Of a stretch of 13,492 bases of DNA, positions 6,419 through 13,492 are shown in pieces. The stretch spans positions 1 through 13,492 of the forward strand of contig DATGSF010000160.1 of NCBI GenBank assembly GCA_035302865.1, read 5' to 3'. Position 1 is the first letter of the stretch. Every line of letters starts with the position of its first letter. The notes beneath the pieces are model-generated. The model was given only the letters and a program-made list of their open reading frames with translations, was not told the DNA's origin and did not search any database. Source of the DNA: DATGSF01 sp035302865. Lineage in GTDB: Bacteria > Bacteroidota > Bacteroidia > Chitinophagales > Chitinophagaceae. Position numbers and translations under genes: made by a program.

Positions 6419-7096
6419 TTATTCTTTATTTATTTTTAAATTATTTTGCTTTTTAGATTTTGAGTTTAAAGAAAACGCATATATTGCTATTCCTGACCAT
6501 AATCCTATCATACCACCTACCCAAACATCTAATAAAAAATGCTGACTTAAATATAAGCGAGTATAAGCCACAGTTGGTATTAAAATAATTCCTAAAATAG
6601 CCCAGTAGTATTTGTGTTTATTAGGTGCTAGTAGTACCAAAAAAGCGAATAATGCACTTATTCCTTCTGTATGCCCTGAAGGAAAACTCAACCAATAACT
6701 TTGGCTATGCCCCCAGATTTCTGGAATGCTATTAAACCAACTTTCCTCTCCATATGAAGTGGAAGGTCTAGGAGCATTTATATAATATTTTAGGAATTGC
6801 AAAATTGTTAATGGAGTAATCTGAGTAAGAAGTAATAAGTAAACACTTTTTCTGGTTCTCAACTTAGGGTACATAAAAAAAAATAGTAGTAACAAAAATG
6901 CAATAAAATAAAAAGTGCCCATATGTGTCAAACTAATAATTAGTTTGGGAGGAAAGTAAGTAACAGTTTTTGTTTGTATCCAATAATAAACACTATGGTT
7001 TTGTTCATAATAAAAAGCTATTGCTCCTAAAATAGTCCATATAATTACGAAGATGAACCATATTTTAGGATATTTTATTTTCTCTTGTAAAAACAT
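6419..7096 (-). CDS. PAP2-superfamily membrane phosphatase
   Basis: The product is 225 aa with about six hydrophobic segments (roughly 11-30, 52-75, 84-101, 143-157, 163-178 and 190-209). All three phosphatase signatures are present: K103-x6-R110-P111 (KYYINAPRP), PSGH at 139-142 with the general acid/base histidine, and R180-x5-H186-x3-D190 with the nucleophilic histidine. Such enzymes dephosphorylate lipid phosphates such as undecaprenyl pyrophosphate, phosphatidate or lipid A. The exact substrate cannot be read from the sequence. The ATG at 7096 lies inside the 3' end of the upstream LptF/G gene, a 32-bp overlap that suggests translational coupling. There is no other methionine until residue 59, beyond the first membrane segment, which supports this start. 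The neighbour suggests a job at the cell envelope. Confidence 0.92.
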   Translation of the reverse strand: MFLQEKIKYPKIWFIFVIIWTILGAIAFYYEQNHSVYYWIQTKTVTYFPPKLIISLTHMGTFYFIAFLLLLFFFMYPKLRTRKSVYLLLLTQITPLTILQFLKYYINAPRPSTSYGEESWFNSIPEIWGHSQSYWLSFPSGHTEGISALFAFLVLLAPNKHKYYWAILGIILIPTVAYTRLYLSQHFLLDVWVGGMIGLWSGIAIYAFSLNSKSKKQNNLKINKE

Positions 7097-8519
7097 TTTT
7101 TATTTTTTTGAAAAATTGAATATATCCATCTCTATTTAAAATTTGGGAATCATTTTTAGCTTTAAATAAAATGAAAACAGCTATGGGTAATAAAATAAAA
7201 GTAGCTAACCATAATCCGTACCAAGGTTCCACTGCATTTTGTTCTGCAAGTTTTTTACCTGTTGAGGTTACTATAAAATAAACAACAAAGAAGCCAAGAG
7301 CAGTTAATAAAGGAACACCAATTCCGCCTTTACGAATTATTGCTCCGAAGGGTGCTCCTATTAAAAAAAGCAAAATGCAAGCAAAAGTTAAGGTGTACTT
7401 ATCATGCCATTGGATTTTGTATTTCTTTATTTTTTCTGCATATATATTCTGATCAGCCTGCACTATAGAAACTAATCTCTTCATACTTTCGAGATTCGAT
7501 TTGATTCTATTATCTATTTTTTGTCTTTTTTCTAAGGGAATGTGTTCCCAATAATTTCCTTCATAAGAAGATTCTAAAGTGTAATTTCCAATATCGGATA
7601 TCCAAGAAGTATCTTTATTAAATGGATGAAATGCATAATAATAGGGATCAATATATCTATCAAGATCTAATAAAGCATTTTCTTTAAGTTTAGAGGCGCT
7701 GTCAATTTGCTGATTTAATTGACGAACATTCATCATTTCTTCATTATCTTTAAATAATTCTTCTTTAGTTCTTTCAAACATAAAAGAAGACATATCAAAG
7801 TTTTTACTCCATTTTGCAAAATACATACGATTTTGTTGTTTTGTAGAATCGCTAGGATTGGATTCATAACGCCATCCATCATACATTTCTAATACAAGCT
7901 CTCTCCCCGAGTTTGTCATATACATGCGACCTGAATCTGCTAGGATAACTGCTATGTTACCTTTGTGTTGACTATGATCATAAATGATTATATCTTTTAA
8001 ACCTGAGCCATCTTCATGCTTTTTCCCAATTCGTATAGAAAAACCATCCAAATCATTATTAAATCTACCTTCCGAAAGATTCATGGTTGGTTTTTGATTT
8101 CGCATATCATAAGTGAGTGCGTAAGTTTTAAGATTTATAACAGGAATTACGTAATTGTTAAAATAAAAGGCAGCTATAGAAATCAATAATATAAAAACAA
8201 ACAAAGGCCTCATAAATCTAAATAAAGAAATTCCTGAAGATTTTATCGCCACAAGTTCCATGTTTTCTCCTAAATTCCCAAAGGTCATAATAGAAGCAAG
8301 AAGAATTCCCAAAGGTAAAACCATGGGGATAATGGTTAATGCTGTATAAAATAAAAGTTGAATAGTGAGCCATGGAGAAAAGCCTTTACCCATTAGTTCA
8401 TCCATATACAGCCAATAAAATTGAAGTACAAATGTAACTAAAACTACAAAAAACGTAATCAAGAATGGACCTATAAAACTTTTTATGATTAATCCATCTA
8501 ATTTTTTTATTCTAAACAT
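7065..8519 (-). CDS. LptF/LptG (YjgP/YjgQ) family lipopolysaccharide export permease
   Basis: With the start I favour the product is 484 aa. LptF and LptG form the inner-membrane channel of the LptB2FG extractor that moves lipopolysaccharide to the periplasmic bridge. The first half has membrane segments near residues 14-36 and 54-80 and the family motif GNLGENMELVAIKSSG (81-96) before a third segment near 105-120. A large periplasmic part follows, then three C-terminal segments including GAPFGAIIRKGGIG (388-401). It is longer than proteobacterial LptF/G (about 360 aa), mainly through a charged, helical stretch around 250-370. I chose ATG 8519 (MFRIKKLDGLIIKSFIGPF). The longer frame would begin at 8552, inside the loop of the upstream gene's terminator, and would add an atypical hydrophobic leader. 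F and G cannot be told apart here. Confidence 0.9.
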   Translation of the reverse strand: MFRIKKLDGLIIKSFIGPFLITFFVVLVTFVLQFYWLYMDELMGKGFSPWLTIQLLFYTALTIIPMVLPLGILLASIMTFGNLGENMELVAIKSSGISLFRFMRPLFVFILLISIAAFYFNNYVIPVINLKTYALTYDMRNQKPTMNLSEGRFNNDLDGFSIRIGKKHEDGSGLKDIIIYDHSQHKGNIAVILADSGRMYMTNSGRELVLEMYDGWRYESNPSDSTKQQNRMYFAKWSKNFDMSSFMFERTKEELFKDNEEMMNVRQLNQQIDSASKLKENALLDLDRYIDPYYYAFHPFNKDTSWISDIGNYTLESSYEGNYWEHIPLEKRQKIDNRIKSNLESMKRLVSIVQADQNIYAEKIKKYKIQWHDKYTLTFACILLFLIGAPFGAIIRKGGIGVPLLTALGFFVVYFIVTSTGKKLAEQNAVEPWYGLWLATFILLPIAVFILFKAKNDSQILNRDGYIQFFKKIKNVFTRENKIS

Positions 8520-8529
8520 AGATATATGC

Positions 8530-8579
8530 AAAAATAAAAAAAGCGCAATCATTAAATTGAAAAACGCTTCTTTATTTTT
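8530..8579 (-). terminator. AT-rich terminator after the START-like gene
   Basis: On the minus strand AAAAATAAAGAAGCG (8579-8565) pairs with CGCTTTTTTTATTTTT (8545-8530), with one bulged T and one G-U pair, around a loop of about 19 nt. The 3' arm is itself the U tract. It begins 32 nt after the START-like gene stop and ends 10 nt before the favoured LptF/G start. Confidence 0.7.
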
Positions 8580-8611
8580 ATAATTTTTATTTCTAAAGGT
8601 AAGGAATATTT

Positions 8612-8989
8612 TTAACTGCCAATTCTTAGCTTTAAATCATCTATTTGGCTCTCCCATAAGCGTCTTTGATCCTTTTCCTCATAATCATCAACAAAATCAG
8701 TAATGATTAATATAGTTTCATTTGTTATAATACTTTGTTCAATAGTAAATTGAAAATATTCCCCTTCGTCCATATAGTCCCATTTGTATTTTATCATTTC
8801 GTTTTCTACGGAATCAATGCGAAAAGCTTCATCAGTAGATCCATCCCAAGTAAAAAAGAAAGAGTCGCCATGTTGTTCTACCTTATCTGCAAACCATTCT
8901 TGTAGGCCACTTGCTGTAGATAAAAAACCGTATAATATATTAGGAGAGCAATTTATAGGAATTTCTATTGTAATTAATTTCTTGTCCAT
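8612..8989 (-). CDS. START-like domain protein (SRPBCC/AHSA1-like fold)
   Basis: The product is 125 aa, soluble and acidic. It resembles the small START-like proteins widespread in Bacteroidota: the N-terminal strand KKLITIEIPINCSP (3-16) leads into a helix with LYGFLSTASGLQEWFADKV (19-37). FFFTWDG (44-50) and IKYKWDYMDEGEYFQF (66-81) come next, and a long C-terminal helix (about 106-121) closes the helix-grip fold. The ligand is unknown, and I make no functional claim beyond a possible hydrophobic-ligand pocket. It diverges from rpoD over 283 bp and is followed by its own terminator. I see no convincing promoter for it. Alternative naming would be an AHSA1-type activator domain protein, since SGLQEWF resembles that group. 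Confidence 0.85.
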   Translation of the reverse strand: MDKKLITIEIPINCSPNILYGFLSTASGLQEWFADKVEQHGDSFFFTWDGSTDEAFRIDSVENEMIKYKWDYMDEGEYFQFTIEQSIITNETILIITDFVDDYEEKDQRRLWESQIDDLKLRIGS

Positions 8990-9272
8990 AGGTCAATTTT
9001 TATATTGAGGATATTGTTTAAATAAAATAATATGAATTAGGCGGAAATTTACGAATAATTTTTAAGAATAACAAATAGTGCATTTTTTTTATTTTTTCCA
9101 AGAAATTTATTGTCATTTACAAATAATTAAGTAATTTGGAGGTGGAATTGTTAAGTATAATGATTTTTATTTTTTTTGATTGTAAAATATCCTTATCTTA
9201 GCTAACGTTTAACAATTATTATAAACCTTTTAAATTGTTTTTTTATCGTTTCAACTTTACAAACTAATTTTC

Positions 9273-10139
9273 ATGCGTCAACTTAAGATTACCAAGTCGA
9301 TTACAAATCGAGAAAGCCAATCCTTAGAAAAATATCTTCAAGAGATTGGAAAAGTTAACCTAATTACTGCTGAGGAAGAAGTAGAATTGGCAATTAGGAT
9401 TAAACAAGGGGATACAAAAGCCCTAGAAAAACTAACAAATGCTAATTTGAGATTTGTGGTTTCAGTAGCCAAACAATATCAAAATCAAGGCTTATCATTA
9501 AGCGATTTAATTAATGAAGGAAATTTAGGTTTAATTAAGGCTGCAAAACGCTTTGATGAAACTCGAGGATTTAAATTTATTTCATATGCTGTTTGGTGGA
9601 TTCGTCAATCCATTTTACAAGCATTGGCTGAACAAAGTCGAATTGTTAGATTGCCTTTAAATAAGGTAGGTCTTACGAATAAAATTAGCAAAGCTTATAA
9701 TCAATTAGAGCAAGAATTTGAACGCCCTCCTTCTTCTGAAGAATTAGCTTATCTTTTAGATGTAGATTTAGAAGAAATAGAAACAACCATGGGGGTTGCA
9801 TCTAGGCATGTTAGTATGGATGCTCCTTTCCAAGAGGGTGAGAATAATACACTATTAGATATTTTAGAAAATACTAGCTCAGTTATTGCTGATCGTGGTA
9901 TGGAACATGATGATTCATTAAAGTTCGAAATAGAAAGAACCTTAAATACTTTGACAGAAAGACAAAAAGAAGTAATTATACTTTATTTTGGCATTGGTCG
10001 TGAACACCCTGTTTCTTTAGAAGATATCGGAGAGCGTTATGATTTAACTAGAGAAAGAGTTCGTCAAATTAAGGATAAAGCGCTAGCTAAATTACGTGCT
10101 ACAAATAGAAGTGAACTTCTTAAATATTATTTAGGATAA
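9273..10139 (+). CDS. rpoD: RNA polymerase primary sigma factor (RpoD/SigA)
   Basis: The product is 288 aa, the short form usual in Bacteroidota, which lacks the long acidic N-terminal region 1.1 insert of E. coli. Region 1.2 is SLEKYLQEIGKVNLITAEEE (17-36). Region 2 runs from NLRFVVSVAKQYQ (58-70) through LIKAAKRFDETRGFKFISYA (87-106) and WWIRQSILQALAEQSR (108-123), which cover core binding, -10 recognition and DNA melting. Region 3 follows (about 128-185). Region 4 ends with SLEDIGERYDLTRERVRQI (248-266), the helix-turn-helix that contacts the -33 element. It should direct transcription from the TTTG/TAnnTTTG promoters seen here. It stands alone, with 133 nt of T- and A-rich sequence upstream to about 9140 and a terminator after it. 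TATCTTAG at 9194-9201 is a possible but poor -7 box. Confidence 0.97.
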   Translation: MRQLKITKSITNRESQSLEKYLQEIGKVNLITAEEEVELAIRIKQGDTKALEKLTNANLRFVVSVAKQYQNQGLSLSDLINEGNLGLIKAAKRFDETRGFKFISYAVWWIRQSILQALAEQSRIVRLPLNKVGLTNKISKAYNQLEQEFERPPSSEELAYLLDVDLEEIETTMGVASRHVSMDAPFQEGENNTLLDILENTSSVIADRGMEHDDSLKFEIERTLNTLTERQKEVIILYFGIGREHPVSLEDIGERYDLTRERVRQIKDKALAKLRATNRSELLKYYLG

Positions 10140-10168
10140 TATATAGAATTTTATTTATTTTTGTTGTT

Positions 10169-10202
10169 AATGCGAATTATATTTTTTAATTCGCATTTTT
10201 TT
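10169..10202 (+). terminator. Intrinsic terminator of rpoD
   Basis: AATGCGAATTA (10169-10179) pairs perfectly with TAATTCGCATT (10187-10197) around a 7-nt loop, and a T run follows to 10202. It starts 29 nt after the rpoD stop. On the minus strand the sequence after the stem is A-rich, not T-rich, so it is not a good terminator for the converging polysaccharide genes. Confidence 0.85.
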
Positions 10203-10287
10203 ATGAAAGAATGCTCTTTGCAATATGCAATCTTTTAATAATATCAATAAATAAACTTTTCAGCTAAATTAAAATTGGAAGGTTTTT

Positions 10288-11769
10288 TTAGATTGTTGTT
10301 TTTTGCTTTAATTCTTTTTCTTCTTTTTTTATCCAATTATCTACAATTATTAATGCAGCTATATTTAGATAAAATACAGCACCTACTTTATGTGTTTCAA
10401 TCAATTCTGAAAAGAAATTATTTACAAAATTAGCTGCCATAATCATTGCTAATACAGAAACGAATATTTTATAATCTTCTCTTTGTGTTTTATGATATAA
10501 ATTTTGACAGCGAGCAAAAAAGCAAGCTATAAAAATTGCATAAAGTAGCATTGCAGGATATCCTTGCTCAACTAAAAGAAATAAAAAATAATTATGAGTA
10601 GTGGAACGTTCTGGATTATCACTTACCCATGTTTCAAAAGAGCTTACTGTATGATTTTTATAATGATCATAAAAATTATTAGGACCTACACCAGTTATTG
10701 GATTTTCTTTAACCATTCTTACAGATGCAATCCATCTATAAATTCGCTCCATTGAGGACATATCCTTTCCTGAAAACATCCCAGTTACCGCATCAATAAA
10801 TGTTTCTTGAGAGGCATTTTCATGCTTGTCAGGACGTAATCCTAAATAATTATTATTGTAAATCATTAATGTTAATACAGCGGCTATTAGCAAATAACCA
10901 AAAGGCATAACCCATTTTGTGAATTTATACTTTAAACCTATCCATATAAACATTGCAAATACTACTCCTAGAATAGCAGCTCTTGCGGATGCAAAATAAA
11001 TTGCCGGAAGTAAGAAAATAATTACTCCCAATAAGATATATTTTAAATATTTGTTTTTCTTTTTAAACTGATAGGTGCCTATAACTATAGGGAAGATACA
11101 GGATAAAATTGTGGAATAATCCACGTGATTGTAATAAAATGGTTTGACTACCATATTTGATTCCCTAAAACCAAAATCTAATTTATAATGCCAAGCCAAA
11201 ACAAATATAGAATGCAAAACAATAGGAATTGTGAAGATAGCAGCCATCTTCTTTAAATCTTTTTTATCCTGAATTACCCAAGCAGGAAAAACTATAAAGG
11301 CATTTAAAAACCAAATTTTTGCCAATAAATGTTTTAAAGATAAAATATGGTTGGTCGAGAATATTACAGAAACTATGAGCCAAAATAATTGTAAAACAAT
11401 AATGATAAATAAAGGATGATTAACATACCATTTTGGAAGCAAGTTTTTATTATGTGCCCATATCAAGCCAGTCACTCCAACAAAAACCCACATTATCGGT
11501 TCATCGGGAAGGGTGGTAGATAAAATATCACCCATTAAATGTATTTGAACCGAAAATGGTATTGTTAATATAAAAAACCAATAAAAGCTTTTTAAATCTT
11601 GAAATAACCAATATGCAATTAATCCTAAAAAGGGTAATGCTAAGGCAGGCAATAGAGATGTATATATATATAAAGCCATTCCTACTACAGAAAGGATACC
11701 CAATATGATTAACAAACGTAATCGTAATTTGTCATTTTCTGTATTATTTACCAGAGAGGAATATTGCAT
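10288..11769 (-). CDS. O-antigen ligase/polymerase family membrane protein (Wzy/WaaL-like)
   Basis: The product is 493 aa with about ten to twelve predicted membrane segments, judged from hydrophobic runs such as 18-36, 62-74, 92-104, 119-138, 217-235, 244-260, 264-279 and 288-304. SARAAILG (261-268) is the family's typical start of the conserved domain. A long hydrophilic loop (about 308-392) follows, with R343, W346 and GVGPNNFYDHY (360-370), and ends in STTHNYFLFLLVEQGYPA (389-406), the usual signature before the next helix. These proteins join sugar repeat units or transfer finished O-antigen to a lipid carrier. Ligase and polymerase cannot be separated by sequence alone. It follows a Wzz-like gene by 23 nt, which favours polymerase or a closely coupled role. 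The stop is near the rpoD terminator region, and no clear minus-strand terminator is visible. Confidence 0.88.
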   Translation of the reverse strand: MQYSSLVNNTENDKLRLRLLIILGILSVVGMALYIYTSLLPALALPFLGLIAYWLFQDLKSFYWFFILTIPFSVQIHLMGDILSTTLPDEPIMWVFVGVTGLIWAHNKNLLPKWYVNHPLFIIIVLQLFWLIVSVIFSTNHILSLKHLLAKIWFLNAFIVFPAWVIQDKKDLKKMAAIFTIPIVLHSIFVLAWHYKLDFGFRESNMVVKPFYYNHVDYSTILSCIFPIVIGTYQFKKKNKYLKYILLGVIIFLLPAIYFASARAAILGVVFAMFIWIGLKYKFTKWVMPFGYLLIAAVLTLMIYNNNYLGLRPDKHENASQETFIDAVTGMFSGKDMSSMERIYRWIASVRMVKENPITGVGPNNFYDHYKNHTVSSFETWVSDNPERSTTHNYFLFLLVEQGYPAMLLYAIFIACFFARCQNLYHKTQREDYKIFVSVLAMIMAANFVNNFFSELIETHKVGAVFYLNIAALIIVDNWIKKEEKELKQKTTI

Positions 11770-11792
11770 AATAACTTTATTCTAAAATTATT

Positions 11793-12725
11793 TTATTGTT
11801 TAGGAATATAGCTAATAATAATACCTAATGTACTTAGACAAAATCCTATTACTCCCGCAATTAAAACCATAAAATTAAGTTTTGGAAAAGTAGCATGATT
11901 AGGTACATAGCCAGGAGCAATTACATAAATCATATCTAAATGCTCTTCTTGCCCCATAGTTGCATATTCTAAAGCTGAACGTTCCAAATATTTTATATTT
12001 TGTAATAGTTCTTCTTTGCTTTCCACCATATTATACAAAGTTTCGGTTCCTTCTTTTACCGATTGATTTGATGCACTAATAATACTATTTTTTCTTTGTG
12101 GTGCTAATTCGGAAGTTAAATTATGTTTTTTTCTAAATTCTTCAATTTCTTCATCTAATAAATTTAATTTAATTTTACTTTCCGATAATTGTCGTTCAAT
12201 TAAATCTTTTTTCTGCCAAAAAGCATCAACAAAAAATTTATTATATTCTTTATTTAATTCTTGTAACAGTAAACTATTTAGTTTTTCAGAATATAAACGA
12301 TTTGCATTTCTAATGCGGATATTTTGAACCTTTTGCGCGCTTCTTTTAAATTTCAATGATTTTTTTACTTGTGAAGAAGTAACGGAGTTTTCTAAATTAT
12401 AGGAACTAAGGTTCTCATTTATCATTCTCGTGATTTTATCTATAAAAAATGAAGAGTTGATAATACCATCTACAACATCTATTTCCTTTTCAGTTGCAAA
12501 ATTATCATAAACTACTTCACGTACATAGTCAGTACCAAAGGTGCTCGAACGCATATTGTATGCTGGTGGTCTCACTATAAAATAGGAATTACTATCATAT
12601 TGTTTTGGTAAAATAAAAGTTAGTAAAGCACCTATTCCAGCACTTATTAAAGTGAAAAGAATTATTTTAAATCGATGTTTCCATACGATTTGCAAAATGT
12701 CACTCATTTGCATATTTTGTTTCAT
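11793..12725 (-). CDS. Wzz-like polysaccharide chain-length regulator
   Basis: The product is 310 aa. Polysaccharide co-polymerases of this type sit in the inner membrane as oligomers and set the length of surface glycans. The protein has the expected plan: a short cytoplasmic start with DILQIVWKHRFK (9-20), a first membrane segment (about 20-39), PKQYDSNSYFIVRPP (40-54), and a mostly helical periplasmic part with a likely coiled coil (about 165-225). A proline-rich stretch APGYVPNHATFPK (270-282) comes before the second membrane segment (about 285-306). There is no C-terminal tyrosine-kinase domain, so it is the Wzz-like and not the Wzc-like form. It lies 30 nt downstream of prfA and 23 nt before the ligase/polymerase gene, and probably shares a transcript with both. 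Confidence 0.88.
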   Translation of the reverse strand: MKQNMQMSDILQIVWKHRFKIILFTLISAGIGALLTFILPKQYDSNSYFIVRPPAYNMRSSTFGTDYVREVVYDNFATEKEIDVVDGIINSSFFIDKITRMINENLSSYNLENSVTSSQVKKSLKFKRSAQKVQNIRIRNANRLYSEKLNSLLLQELNKEYNKFFVDAFWQKKDLIERQLSESKIKLNLLDEEIEEFRKKHNLTSELAPQRKNSIISASNQSVKEGTETLYNMVESKEELLQNIKYLERSALEYATMGQEEHLDMIYVIAPGYVPNHATFPKLNFMVLIAGVIGFCLSTLGIIISYIPKQ

Positions 12726-12755
12726 ATTATTAGTTTACTTATAGAATGTATTAAA

Positions 12756-13492
12756 TTAAATGCTTTCTCCTGCTTTCATTTTTTCAGAATTTTCTGCAAA
12801 TTGCAAAGCTTCCAGCATTTCTGTGATATCTCCATCCATAAATGCATCAAGATTATGCGTTGTCATATTGATTCTGTGATCTGTAACTCTTCCTTGGGGA
12901 TAGTTGTAGGTTCTAATTTTTGCAGAGCGGTCACCAGTACTTACCAAACTTTTTCTTCTGCTTGCAATTGCTTCTTCATGTTTTCTTACTTCTTCTTCAT
13001 AAAGTTTAGTACGCAACATTTCCATAGCTTTTAATCTATTTGCTAATTGACTTCTTTCAGTTTGACAAATAACCACTACACCCGTAGGTATATGCGTAAG
13101 CATTACTTTTGTTTCAACTTTGTTAACATGCTGTCCACCAGCGCCACCACTGCGAGCAGTTTCCATTTTTACATCAGCCTCATTTAACTCAAAATCAATT
13201 TCATCAGCTTCTGGTAGTACAGCAACTGTTGCTGCAGAAGTGTGCACACGGCCACTTGATTCTGTAACAGGAACTCTTTGAACACGATGCGCTCCACTTT
13301 CAAACTTCATAATTCCATAAACATCAGTGCCATTAACTTGTACTTGTACTTCTTTATAACCTCCACTTGTTCCTTCTGCCTCTGATAATATACTGTAAGA
13401 CCAACCTTGTTTTTCAAAATATCTGGTATACATACGTAATAAATCTCCTGCAAATATACTAGCCTCATCTCCACCTGTCCCTGCACGGATTT
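12756..13492 (-). CDS. prfA: Peptide chain release factor 1 (partial, N-terminus outside window)
   Basis: The last 244 codons of RF1 are visible. RF1 recognises UAA and UAG stop codons and triggers peptide release. The frame stays open to the right edge: codons beyond ATG 13433 read IRAGTGGDEASIFAGDLLR, a core RF1 sequence. The methionine at 13433 is therefore internal and not the start. Next come HRVQRVPVTESSGRVHTSA, which holds the PxT stop-codon recognition motif (as PVT), and GGAGGQHVNKVETKV, with the GGQ hydrolysis motif. The C-terminal part (GDRSAKIRTYNYPQGRVTDHRI) is also typical. The PVT form, as opposed to the SPF of RF2, supports RF1. It is the first visible gene of the row that continues with the Wzz-like and ligase/polymerase genes. 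Confidence 0.96.
   Translation of the reverse strand, partial: IRAGTGGDEASIFAGDLLRMYTRYFEKQGWSYSILSEAEGTSGGYKEVQVQVNGTDVYGIMKFESGAHRVQRVPVTESSGRVHTSAATVAVLPEADEIDFELNEADVKMETARSGGAGGQHVNKVETKVMLTHIPTGVVVICQTERSQLANRLKAMEMLRTKLYEEEVRKHEEAIASRRKSLVSTGDRSAKIRTYNYPQGRVTDHRINMTTHNLDAFMDGDITEMLEALQFAENSEKMKAGESI

Noticed and set aside
8520..8552. Longer LptF/G start at 8552
   Set aside because: It falls in the loop of the upstream terminator and adds a leader atypical of the family; ATG 8519 gives the expected N-terminus.
8784..9008. Plus-strand open frame overlapping the START-like gene
   Set aside because: Antisense shadow with no family features and no promoter.
9175..9201. rpoD promoter from TTTG (9175-9178) and TATCTTAG (9194-9201)
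   Set aside because: The -7 box departs from TAnnTTTG and the 15-nt spacing is too short compared with the tRNA promoter (20 nt).
10218..10230. Palindrome TTGCAATATGCAA between the rpoD terminator and the polymerase gene
   Set aside because: A 5-bp stem without a clear U tract or any repeated copy; probably chance.
12675..13034. Plus-strand open frame across the prfA-Wzz junction
   Set aside because: Antisense to two recognised genes; the translation is H/F/C-rich and resembles no family.
12756..13433. ATG 13433 as the start of prfA
   Set aside because: The frame continues upstream to the window edge with conserved RF1 sequence.
1..13492. CRISPR array, insertion sequence, prophage or defence genes
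   Set aside because: No regularly spaced repeats, transposase, integrase or nuclease-effector genes were seen; YraN is a widespread housekeeping family.

Overview
The window is AT-rich chromosomal DNA from a member of the Bacteroidota, most likely a flavobacterium-like lineage. Four things point there: a short (288 aa) primary sigma factor with no long N-terminal acidic region, a START-like 125 aa protein of a type common in this phylum, a CarB C-terminal half that resembles my recollection of flavobacterial CarB, and a good TTTG / TAnnTTTG promoter in front of the tRNA gene. Nearly everything is housekeeping. I see no phage, transposon, CRISPR or defence locus.

Layout, left to right. A truncated ABC exporter gene (1-499, minus) is followed by a carB gene holding only the second synthetase half (679-1860, minus). 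That gene lies 31 bp behind dnaN (1892-3028, minus). The dnaN upstream region carries closely packed TAGTA/TACTA inverted repeats. Next come a tRNA-Phe with its own promoter and terminator (plus), and about 500 bp without a gene that contains two related hairpin repeats. A minus-strand pair, phosphoglucose/phosphomannose isomerase then cysteine desulfurase (6040 to 3896), ends at a strong terminator. yraN (plus, GTG start) diverges from the isomerase across only 17 bp.

The middle part is an envelope pair on the minus strand: an LptF/LptG-type lipopolysaccharide export permease overlapping a PAP2 lipid phosphatase by 32 bp. Upstream of these, behind a terminator, is the START-like protein gene, which diverges from rpoD (plus). 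On the right, reading leftwards, prfA (peptide chain release factor 1, cut by the window edge) is followed closely by a Wzz-like chain-length regulator and an O-antigen ligase/polymerase-like membrane protein.

The genes group into translation and replication core (dnaN, tRNA-Phe, rpoD, prfA), metabolism (CarB half, sugar-phosphate isomerase, cysteine desulfurase) and surface glycan or lipid export (LptF/G, PAP2, Wzz, Wzy/WaaL-like). The most notable observations are the split or truncated carB, the possible operator array before dnaN, and the paired hairpin repeats downstream of the cysteine desulfurase gene. I did not find convincing evidence for an entirely new system.
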